Shown piece after piece: positions 39,001 through 51,000 of a DNA stretch of 64,000 bases. How positions within the stretch are numbered: the stretch's first letter is position 1; each line of letters opens with the position of its first letter. The position numbers and the translations under genes are program-made. This stretch comes from Deroplatys truncata (taxonomy: Eukaryota; Arthropoda; Insecta; Mantodea; Mantidae): contig CM060975.1 in assembly GCA_030765065.1 (NCBI GenBank), forward strand, positions 196,386,507-196,450,506. The letters run 5' to 3'. The notes below the pieces were generated by a model. It had not been told where the DNA came from. It saw nothing but the letters and a program-made list of their open reading frames with translations, and ran no database searches.

Positions 39001-42000
39001 AAACCTAAGTTTGAAGTGCTGCCATAAAACTGAAAAGCAAAGGAAACCGCCTGTCGTCAAGGATATCACGTCAGAAATACCACTCTGTGAAGATAGTCTT
39101 CTGAATCTGCGTGCTAATAAAAGAGCAAAAGTGCTTCCCTCTCCATACAACAAAGCTACTGGTCTACGTGGCTATAAAGGGGGGGAGTGCTTTGTTTCCC
39201 GTGGGTTACTGAAATGGAAATAGGCAGCGCGGACATAGAAGGGCTGAGAACAACGCAACGACGCGAAAGTAACACAACTAATTATAGCTACTTTCCAACT
39301 TACTTTATTTCTTTCCAATTCTTATAAAATAGTATTAACTTAAAAGTTTTTTGGCGAATATAGACTGAAACAGTATAGTGTAGGTTATACAAGCACGTAC
39401 GTAGGTTATATCTGACCCGTACAGTATAATTCTCAATGTAAACTGCTTATGATCAGTAAATTAGGGAGATAATACGTTCCAGTTTACCTGGAGAGTAGGA
39501 TATATAGGAGAGAGCTGGGCCACTTTTTGGGCATATATGGCAAAGGATAGGGACAACGAGGCTGGATGGGGTAGTTCAAGGAGGAAAATGGGTTTATATG
39601 GAAGAGATAGGGAATACGACGACCGATACTATGCTAAAGAGGGTTGAAGGAGGGAAATACGTTTATATGGAAGAAATAGTAGAGAGGTGTTAGGCTAGGA
39701 GGGTTTAAGTATGCGTTTATAAGGAGAGACGAGAAAACGGAGAGAGATCCTATGTTAGGATACACAGGTGTTTAAAGCTAGAATGTGTTTTATATAGGCT
39801 AGATAGGAAACCAAAGAGATACTCAGCTAGACAGGGGACAGGAGAGGAATGCGCTTTATGAGAGGTAGAGGATACGGGGAATGGTGTTAGGCTAGACAGA
39901 GGTTGAGAGTAGAGTATGCGTTTATATGTATGAGAAGTATAGGAACAGGAAGAGGGTGCTAGGCTAGACAGAGGTTGAGGAGTAGAGTATAGGTTATATG
40001 AGAGGTATAGGAAAACGAGGGGAGGTGTTAGGCTAGACAGAGGTTGAAAATAGAGTATGGTTTATATGAGTGGTATAGGAAAACGAGGAGAGGAGTTAGA
40101 CTAGACAGAGGTCGAGGAGCAGAGTATGGTTTATGTGAGAGTCATAGGTAAACGAGAGAGGCGTTAGGCTAGACAGAGCTAGAGGAGTAGAGTATGGTTT
40201 ATATGAGAGGTATAGGAACAGGAGGAGAGGTGTTAGGCTAGACAGATACTAAAGGAGTAGCAATATGGGTTTATATACAGGAGAGATAGGGAATAGGAGG
40301 TGCTAGACTTGAAAGCGACTTTAGACGTGAACTTAGTGGAAAACTGTTTCATGTCAATGTTCTAGACATGCCCATCACGTAACCTATTCAGGGAAAAAAG
40401 TGGTCCACAAAGGGAAAAAGTTGACTAGCAAAGGGAAAAACGTGACCAGCAAAGGGAAAAAGGTGACCAGTAAAGGGAAAAATGTGACCAGCAAAGGGAA
40501 AAAGGCGACCACCAAAGGGAAAAAGGTGAGCCATAAAGGGAAAAAGGTGACCTGCAACGGGAAAAACTAACCCACTAACACTAACAGGTAAGTAATTCAG
40601 CTAGTATTGCAAGAGGCTGACTGGATTATAGCAGTGTATGATTTCACAGGTAATTCAGCTAGTATCGTATGTATTTAGGCTAATTCGTCTAGTAACACAG
40701 GATAGATTCCAGATGCTAACTGCATCATAGCTCTGCATGATTTCACAGGTAATTCAGCTAGTATCGTAGGTATTTAGGCTAATTCAGCTAGTATCACAAG
40801 AGGATAGATTCTAGGGTTGGGTATAGCTTAGTGTCGTATTTCACAGGTAATTCAGAGAGTATCATAGGTATTTAGGTGAATTCAAGTATCACAGCCGTTT
40901 AGAGTAATTCAGCTAGCATTACAGGAGGGTAGGTTCCAGGGGTTGGTTATAACATAGCTTCATATTTCACAGATAGTTCAGGTAATATCGTAAGTATTTG
41001 AGGTAATCGACATAGCTTCACAGATATTATTGATAATTTCGATCAGAGATTTGTATCACAGCTATTTAAGGTAATTTAAGTTGAATCAATGGTATTTGAG
41101 TCATTTTAACAGGTAATTCATCTAGTATCATTGGTATTTAAGGCAAACCAGATAGTATCACAGGTGCTCGTGCTAATTTAGAGCAGGAATTCGTATCAGA
41201 GCTAGTTAAGGTAATTTCACATGATTCGGGTAGTATCACAGGTATTTAAGTCATTTTCACAGGCAATTCAGCTAGTATCGTGAGCATTTAAGTTAATTCA
41301 TCTAGTATCACAGGAGGCTAGATTCCAGAGGCTAACTGCATCATAGCTATGCATGATTTCACAGCTAATTCAGCTAGTATCGTAGGTATTTAGGCTAATT
41401 CAGCTAGTATCACAGGAGGCTAGATTCCAGGGTTGGGTATAGCATAGTTTCATATTTCAAGGTAATTCAGAGGGTAACGTAGGTATTTAGGATAATTCAA
41501 GTAACATAGGTGTTTAGAGTAATTAAGCAAGCATTACAGGAGGGTAGGTTCCAGGGGTTGGTTATTACGTAGTTTCGTATTTTACAGATAGTTCAGGTAA
41601 TATCGTAAGTATTTAGGTAATCAGCATAGTTTCACAGATGCTCGTAATAATTTCGATCAGAGATTTGTATCACAGCTATTTAAGGTAAATGCAGGTGATT
41701 CAGTTTGTATCAATGGTATTTGAGTCATTTTAACAGGTAATTCTGATAGTATCACAGGTGGTCGTACTAATTTAGAGCAGGAATTCGTATCTGAGCTAGT
41801 TAAGGTAATTTCACATGATTCGGGTAGTATCACAGGTGTTTAAGTCATTTTAACGGGCAATTCAAGTAGTATCACAGGTACGCATGGTAATATAGAGAGT
41901 AATTAAATTATAAAACATTTCTCATCCAACGTTACAACAATTTATATACTTTTTTCTAAATCTTACAAACTTATTATATGTTAAACAGTTATTGTACGAT

Positions 42001-45000
42001 GCGGAGAGGGATAAACTGCATATTGGTTCACAAATTGAAAAGCTTTACGTCAACATACCTTTATTTTAGTTCGTTGTAGATGTCTCCCCACTTTTATCTA
42101 GGCTTGAGACTAGCACTAGGATTGCTCCTACCACCTTCCCTTCCATCTTCTTCTTTCTTCATCAGGCGTCAGCTATTAGCATATACAGCACACAGATAAC
42201 CTTCTTTTTTAAGATTGTAGACTCACGAGAAAATCTTTATCTTTAACTTACATTCTTTTAAGCACTGTTTGTAATATTGTAATGTCCATACGCATATGTC
42301 GTTATCCCGTCCTCAGCAATAATTCTTTTATCATCCAACGGAGTCAATGCAATTTTATTCACTTGCACTGTAGCAAGAGCATGCTTTCGTGATAGGATCA
42401 GATTCATAGGTGTTCTGATGATTTCACTGGTTTTAAGACAGTCTGTATAGCTGTCAAACGAAATGTACTGCTTAATAGCGCTACGTTTTATACCTTTAAT
42501 CTTTTTTATCATTGACCCTTGAATATCTAAGGCATACATCTTAGGACGTAGTCCAACAAAGCGTAGGATGATTTTGCTATTAGCCTCATCTTTAAATTTT
42601 CCCAATACCTTCTTGTTCTGAGTAGAGTAACATATATGGTTGACAGGGTAATCACCTGTATCGAGATGCTCAAGAAAACGTAGCTTATCCTGGTACACAT
42701 CTTCAGTTGTTACACGATGAATGAACGAATCAGTGTCCATATACATAAGCTTCAGGTTTTCAGCTCCATAATAAGGCAACAAAACGTCGTAATGATAGTT
42801 ATACATTAATGTATTGGAGATGTCCAACACACTCATACCAATGTATATAGGCTTGTTGAATACAATCTGACGAGAGGCCATATGTACAGCAGCTAGATTA
42901 TCAGCATATATCGTCCTGTCGATAAACGTAGGCTTGGCGATCAGCTTCTCTAGAGTTTTTTCATTGGTCACCAGTCGTATATCCATACGGTTACGCAGGT
43001 TCTCCATAGTTTTTCCAAACATAGCGTTGTTAAAGAGCTTGTAGAGATCCTTCTCGAAATCATTTGCAGCTTGTTGTCGTAGCCTGTTGTTAAATTCCAC
43101 ATAAGGTTTCAACCACTGAGACTGTCGAATTGTAGCACACGATGGATTTTTGTTAGTCGTAGTCCATGACTACGAGCTTGCTTCAAAGCCATGTAATGCA
43201 CTACATACTTCTTTCGAGGTCCAAGATGAGGTATCAGTTTCTTTGTAGATGATTCCAATGGTTTCATACACTCTGGCAGGAAAGGTAGATCGTTGTGTAG
43301 ATCGTGAAGTTCAGCAGGATACTCGATGTCGACTTCTAATATGTATCCATTAGGATCATCTTCTTGTAGTGTTTCTAAGTTGATTTCTTCAGGTGACACC
43401 CACTGAAATCCACCAAAAGGAAGGGCGTGACACATTGCCGACCCATATTGGTTATTAGCGTCCACGTATGTGATAAATTGGGTTGGTCTCGACGGATCAA
43501 ACTTATCCATATAAGTGTTATTAGCCTCAGCATACCGATGGGAAACTTGGCATAAACCTCCTCTTATACCTGATTCCACCATGAGTAGTTGATCATAATC
43601 TTGTAACAGCTCCAGCTTAATTCCAGTATACAGTAACATGGCGTCCCATGTAAGACCTGGAGAGGTAAAATAATGGGCAGGATCAACTTTGTGTGTTTTA
43701 AGGGTTTGCTCTCTGAACGTCTCAAAGACATCAGCTAGGAGAAGTACATCCGAAGTTAAGTAGAGATAGCTGTACTCTCCCAGGTTTCTCATATTAAACA
43801 GCTCCCATACATTTCTAGAATGATCGTAGTCAGTATCAGTAATTTCTTCTTCATTTAATCTATTGTAGAAGTAGTCCTTAGGAGGCAAGCAGGTCTCGTT
43901 CAGGACATCCCATGACGTAACAAAATCATAGGGAAATACACCCTTACGGGTCATCAACTTCAATTTGTCTTCTCCAAAGTACTTTAGCGTTTCAGGATAC
44001 GAGGTTAGATTTTTTACCAACTTATCCAAGCTTGTACTGAGGAATCGGAAGCTATCCACAAATCGAAGCTTTATATCTCCTACATACTTGGTGAATGAGA
44101 TATAGCTTTCTTCAGAGTTAGGAATTACCTCCACACGTTCACTTGTACAACCCAGCTCCTTAACAATGAAATGAGAGTCATATCCGCTAAGGTTATGCAT
44201 GAAGACTGGTATATATTTAGGTGCTTTACAGGCTAAATTACATTCATTATGAAGACTTCCACGATATTCACCGCTGATGTGATCATGGTCGCGTACTTTG
44301 TAATTTTCTCCTGTAAAGCCTTTTCCACACAAGTAGCATGCCGTAGAAGACTCAAAATCCTTTTGCTGTTGTTCCGTAAGTTTCAGAGGGTTAGCAGATT
44401 TGTATATGTCATCAATCATTTTTGCAAGAGATGTCAGGTACAGCATAAACTTCTGAGCAGCATCAGCACCACGATACACATAGGGTTGCTTAGGAAGACC
44501 AGTTTGGAGATGTTCAACACTGGATGTAGGCTTCACGTAAACACAGAAGCTCATTGGTGTGTGCTCTTGATAAGGGGTTGTATAGGAAGTTTCAGAATTG
44601 GGTATACACGTATGGCATGGAGTGAGAATACTCTCAAAATCAGCATAGATGACATAAGGTACTTTCAGCATCCTCTCAAAATTTTTAAACTGAACAATTG
44701 ATTTCTCCTTGGTAGGCATAACTACCCTCGCAACACCATGTTGAATACAGACGGCTACATGTTCTTGCAGTTTTTCCTGTCCACTTCGTCCATATCGATC
44801 ATCAAAATGTGTAAAGCAGCGCTTACAACTATAAACCCGTCCATTATGGTTAGTTTTCTGGCGTCGAATGAGTTTCTCAAAATTCTTTATATATACGTAG
44901 TGATGTTTTCCACTACTATCACTCAATAGTAGCAGGTCGCAGTGTTCAGGTAGTTCAATATCAACAACCTTTATTGGATACACTTCATACTTCTCATCTA

Positions 45001-48000
45001 GCCCGAAAACGTTAATAGATATCTTGTTAAACTTCTGAAATTTAGGTATTTGAGAAAGTGGAGTAGGATAGGAAACACAGCTGAAGTCGTACTTGTCTTG
45101 AAGCTGCCTGTATTTGCTGACGCGTTGAGGCTTGGTGCTCACGAATTTAGCTAATACGGAGTACATGAAACATTTCTCATCGCCTTGCTTCAACAGCTGA
45201 CGGTAGTGGTATGTAGCTACTTCCTCGCAACGGATTGTACTTGTTGATACGAAGTCGAAGTCCTTCCACTGCAAGCAAAGCCCAGTTGCTACCCTTAAGC
45301 TGAGATTCCTCCATTTCAGTCACCAATTTCTTGAATTTCACTTCCATCGCTGACTCCAGATCAGTTTCCAGGAAAACAGCTTGATTCCGTGTTTTAAATG
45401 TTTTGTCACAGGTTTCACCAATACTGTTAACAAATCGACACTCAGCCAGCAGATTAATTTTAACACTCTTATGAATGCTAAGCTCTTTATGCACAGCCTG
45501 GATTATCCGTTGTTTTGCCTCTTGCAGATACATATTCAGGTCCTTAGGTGACTCGCATCGTATAAAATACGATTTCAATCGTCCTTCGAATGAAGTTTCG
45601 TATTCTTTCATATCACAGTCCTCCATTGTTGACAGCAACTGATGTTTAGTTGGCTCCAATATTCTTTTCTTCTGAGGGCTGCTTATTTCACATATATCTT
45701 CGTGTCGCTGCCCCTTATAACCATCTTTGAAGGTTACATTACAATGTTTACATTTGAAGAGCTTCTTGCAACTCATCTCGTGTCTTCTCTTGTGATAACC
45801 TCGAAGGAACTTCTTCCCACATTTTCCGCATGCATATCCAGTAGCGCTTGGAATAATATCCTTATACGATGAGTTATTCATCTTTATTCTTGATGTAATA
45901 ACGTATGAATCACTGATCAATGAAATGTAGACCTCTTCACCTTGATACCACTTTAGAAACCTGATTATTCTTGGAGAGAACACGATGTTAACACCTCAAG
46001 ACTAATTAGCACAATGAAGTCCAATGCCCTAGATCACCATATTTATAGAGGGAGCACGAACCTTTTAGATCAATCATAAACTCGCTCCATAATCAGCTGT
46101 ATATGATCGCTCAACGTGTATTAACCCCCCAGCCATATAACCTCAAGTCCAGAGACAGGATGTTTATGACGTCACACCCAGAGACAGGATGTCTGGCAGC
46201 ATCAAACACGTTTAAACTCGTCTCATAACTACCTGCTTATGCTGTCACACCAGCAAGAGAAGTATTCCACACGCTCATTCAGACATATATTTCAAATTCA
46301 AGCCTACCACCACTACCACCACCATCACCACCTATTGTACCAAGGTTAATTCAAGCTGTATTATCACAATACTTAAAAGTAAAAGCTTAAAAGGAAACCT
46401 AGAAGATTTTTCCCCTTATTTACTTAATTATTTCATGTTTTCATTCCCTTTTCAATTCTTCCTTTCCATCTTCCTACAGAAAGACCATTACATTTCACTG
46501 CAATCACGAGAAAAGCAAACGCTCATTCAGGCATATATTTCAAATTCAAAGCCTACCACCACCACCACCACCACCACCACCACCATCACCTATTGTACCA
46601 AGGTTAATTCCAGCTGTATTATCACAATTCTTAAAGTAAAAGCTTAAAAGGTAACGTAGAAAATTTTCCCCCTTATTTACTTAATTATTTCATGTTTTCA
46701 TTCCCTTTTCAATTCTTCCTTTCCATCTTCTCACAGAAAGACCATCACATTTCACTACAATCATGAGAAAAGCAATTTTTCCAGAGTTACACAGATTCTA
46801 AGCTTCTAAATCGAACCCGGTATTACTTTTAATAAATGTATTTTAGCTCCCCAATATCAGCATCTAGCATTTAATCTTTACTCGAACCTGATATGATCCA
46901 TAAGCTTGAAGATTTATGAAATCACCCCTTCGGGATTCGATCTGAGTGCTTTAAAGTAATATTTGTCATGATAGCGATATTTAAGGACTAGATACTCTGT
47001 TCACGTTTACCTTGACAGGTCTATCTGAATTAAATTACGAGTTATTAAATTTTTGCAAGTAAATTTCATTGAATCGGTATTCGAACCCAGAACACCAGTA
47101 ACAAAATAATTTATAATTTTAGTCTGACATGTTAAACAAAGCTGTATACAGTTACATCATCGATCTAAGTGATATATTCTAGTGTACAGAGGAAAATTAA
47201 GGAAGTCATTAAAAGATGGGGAATCGAACCAAGCACAACTGATCGACAATTATATACAACATTAATCACCCAGTACAGAACCTATCAATCATGCTTTGGT
47301 GCACTCCTCTACCTCACTTAGTTCCCGAGATAATGAAAATTTAAAAATTAAGGATCGAACCCAGAACGTCAGGTATCTAATTACACATCTACAAGATAGT
47401 ACCTAATAACGTAAATGCAATAAAGTTTATTTGGTGTCTTTATCTTAATTAGTTTAGGAGTTATTAAATTTATAATTCAATTACATTTTATCGGTATTCG
47501 AACCCAGAACACTAGAAACAAAATTATTTACAATATTAGTTTGATATGTTTAAAAGAGCTGTATACAGTTACAGTATCAATCTAACCGATATATTCTAGA
47601 GTATAGAGGAAAATTAAGGAAGTGATTGAAAGATCGGGATTCGAACTAAGGGCATCTGATTGGAAATTATATACAGTATTAATTACGCATTATAACAGCT
47701 ATCAAACATGCTTTGGTTTAGCCCTTTACCTCTCTTAGTTTCCGAGATAATGGAGTTTTTAAAATTAAGGATCAAACCCAGGACACCAGGTACCCAAATA
47801 TACATTTACAAGAAACTACCTAATCACATTATTGTAATAAAGTTTATTTGGCGTCTTTATCTTACTTAGCCTCTGAGTTATTAGAAGATGAATTTGTAAT
47901 CACTCGTAGGATTCGAACCCAGGCATCCCGGTCAACTTGGAACAATACCTTAATGACGTGGCGCATTCCAAAGAATTGATTAGTTTTTATCTGATTGTTG

Positions 48001-51000
48001 TATCTCTTTTCATTCAGGAGATATAAGCGATTAAACAGTAGAAATAAAATGGGCGGGGCATGCCGGCATAGAACAAAGAAGCTTATCAGATGTCGGCATC
48101 TCTCTGTGGGCCAGAACCGGCGATACTAGCTGAATTGCCTGTGAAAATGACTTAAATACCTGTGATACTACCCGAATCATGTGAAATTACCTTAACTAGC
48201 TCTGATACGAATTCCTGCTCTAAATTAGCACGAGCACCTGTGATACTATCTGGTTTGCCTTAAATACCAATGATACTAGATGAATTATCTGTTAAAATGA
48301 CTCAAATACCATTGATGCAACTTAAATTACCTTAAATAGCTGTGATACAAATCTTTGATCGAAATTATCAATAATATCTGTGAAGCTATGTCGATTACCT
48401 CAAATACTTACGATATTACCTGAACTATCTGTGAAATACGAAGCTATGTTATAACCAACCCCTGGAACCTACCCTCCTGTAATGCTAGCTGAATTACTCT
48501 AAACGTCTGTGATACTTGAATTAACCTAAATACCTACGATACTCTCTGAATTACCTGTGAAATACGACACTAAGCTATACCCAACCCTAGAATCTATCCT
48601 CTTGTGATACTAGCTGAATTAGCCTAAATACCTACGATACTAGCTGAATTACCTGTGAAATCATGCAGAGCCATGATGCAGTTAGCATCTGGAATCTATC
48701 CTGTGTTACTAGACGAATTAGCCTAAATACATACGATACTAGCTGAATTACCTGTGAAATCATACACTGCTATGATCCAGTCAGCCTCTTGCAATACTAG
48801 CTGAATTACTTACCTGTTAGTGTTAGTGGGTTAGCTTTTCCCGTTGCAGGTCACCTTTTTCCCTTTATGGCTCACCTTTTTCCCTTTGGTGGTCGCCTTT
48901 TTCCCTTTGCTGGTCACATTTTTCCATTTACTGGTCACCTTTTTCCCTTTGCTGGTCACGTTTTTCCCTTTGCTAGTCAACTTTTTCCCTTTGTGGACCA
49001 CCTTTTTCCCTGAATAGGTTACGTGATGGGCATGTCTAGAACATTGACATGAAACAGTTTTCCACTAAGTTCACGTCTAAAGTCGCTTTCAAGTCTAGCA
49101 CCTCCTATTCCCTATCTCTCCTGTATATAAACCCATATTGCTACTCCTTTAGTATCTGTCTAGCCTAACACCTCTCCTCCTGTTCCTATACCTCTCATAT
49201 AAACCATACTCTACTCCTCTAGCTCTGTCTAGCCTAACGCCTCTCTCGTTTACCTATGACTCTCACATAAACCATACTCTGCTCCTCGACCTCTGTCTAG
49301 TCTAACTCCTCTCCTCGTTTTCCTATACCACTCATATAAACCATACTCTATTTTCAACCTCTGTCTAGCCTAACACCTCCCCTCGTTTTCCTATACCTCT
49401 CATATAACCTATACTCTACTCCTCAACCTCTGTCTAGCCTAGCACCCTCTTCCTGTTCCTATACTTCTCATACATATAAACGCATACTCTACTCTCAACC
49501 TCTGTCTAGCCTAACACCACTCCCCGTATCCTCTACCTCTCATAAAGCGCATTCCTCTCCTGTCCCCTGTCTAGCTGAGTATCTCTTTGGTTTCCTATCT
49601 AGCCTATATAAAACACATTCTAGCTTTAAACACCTGTGTATCCTAACATAGGATCTCTCTCCGTTTTCTCGTCTCTCCTTATAAACGCATACTTAAACCC
49701 TCCTAGCCTAACACCTCTCTACTATTTCTTCCATATAAATGTATTTCCCTCCTTCAACCCTCTTTAGCATAGTATCGGTCGTCGTATTCCCTATCTCTTC
49801 CATATAAACCCATTTTCCTAATTGAACCACCCCATCCAGCCTCGTTTTCCCTATCCTTTCCCATATATGCCCAAAAAGTGGCCCAGCTCTCTCCTATATA
49901 TCCTACTCTGGAGCATGTCCAGGTTTTTTAAAATGTTGTCCCGGTTTTTTAAGCAAAGAAATTAAAACTGCTTATTTTACTTTTTAGCTAAAGAGGTTTT
50001 ACGACTGTGAGATAACATTCACTTTGATTGAAATTTGAAGTAACTCAATGGGTTTTTGATGAAGCAATATTGTTATGTTTACTAACCCAGCCTTAATTTG
50101 AAAGGTAGAATCAGACGACTGAAAAATTCAATGCATATCGGGATTTGAACTACGGATCTCCCAGGCTCTATTCGGTTGCTCTAACCACTGAGCTACCATA
50201 GCAACATGCTGGTACGACATTAAATTTCCCAACTGATTCGCATGTTTCCCGGTAAACCACACGGAGATCTCAAATTGTATTGAGATGACATACACCAATG
50301 GCGACTTACAATGCTGTAAGTGCTTTAAGTCCCAGGCTTCATAATTTCGATCACTATTACGCTAATTAATATAATTAATTGTTCTTCCGCACAAGCCGTG
50401 TGTTGGACAAGGTTTGAAAGGTAGAATCAGACGACTGAAAAATTCATTGCCATAGCCGAAATTTGAATCACGGATCTCCCGATCTCCGTCCGGTTGCTCT
50501 AACCACTGAGCTACTATGGCAAAATGTCGATACGACAATAAATTAATTGCATTAATTGACCTAATAGTGGTTGAAATAATGAAGCCAGGACTTAAAGTAC
50601 TTACAACATTGTAGGTCGCCATTGAGATCTCCTTGTGGTTTACCGGGAAATATGCGAATCATTTGGGGAATGTAATGCAGTACCGGCATGTTACCATGGT
50701 AGCTCAGTGGTTAGAGCAACCGTACAGAGACTGGGAGATCCGTGGTTCAAATCACGGCTATAACATTGAATATTTCAGTCGTCTGATTCTACCTTTCAAA
50801 TTTGTCCAATACACGGCTTGTGTGAAAGAACAATTAATTCCAGCCTTAATTGTTTAAGTATAAGTGATTAAGCTGGAATACACAAACGGCGAAACAAACT
50901 AATAAATAAATTTATTTTTACTTATTTTATTTTTTTGCGTCAGTGTGCAGTAATTACAGATGAATTCCATCCTTAATAATAATACATTATTTAGTAATAA

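Larger units (their letters stand above)
39494..49907. mobile_element. Polinton (Maverick)-type element, PolB only
   Basis: The 10,414-bp element has termini AGTAGG...CCTACT (5'-AG ends as in Polintons), a 6-bp duplication CTGGAG, 1,787-bp inverted repeats and a family B DNA polymerase with Polinton-type domain order. Polintons normally encode a retroviral-type integrase, adenovirus-like protease, packaging ATPase and capsid proteins as well. None is recognisable here, and the rest of the interior is repetitive. It is therefore a non-autonomous or reduced member needing integrase in trans. TIR differences (about 6 in the outer 227 bp, at least 3 in a 200-bp inner stretch) suggest a fairly young insertion. 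Confidence 0.88.

Noticed and set aside
38957-39223. 88-codon ORF upstream of the Polinton
   Set aside because: No recognisable domain and no neighbouring exons; could be chance.
39488-39493. 4-bp TGGA duplication with ends GAGTAGG
   Set aside because: Shifting the ends by two bases gives a perfect 6-bp duplication and 5'-AG termini, which fits Polintons better.
40389-40567. CRISPR-like array of regular short repeats
   Set aside because: Units are contiguous with no spacers, lie in TIRs of a eukaryotic transposon, and have no cas genes nearby.
44249-44701. Plus-strand ORF of 150 codons
   Set aside because: Shadow of the polymerase gene on the opposite strand.
50395-50550. Functional tRNA gene with a 7-bp acceptor stem
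   Set aside because: The anticodon stem does not pair, and the sequence shares a SINE tail with two neighbours.
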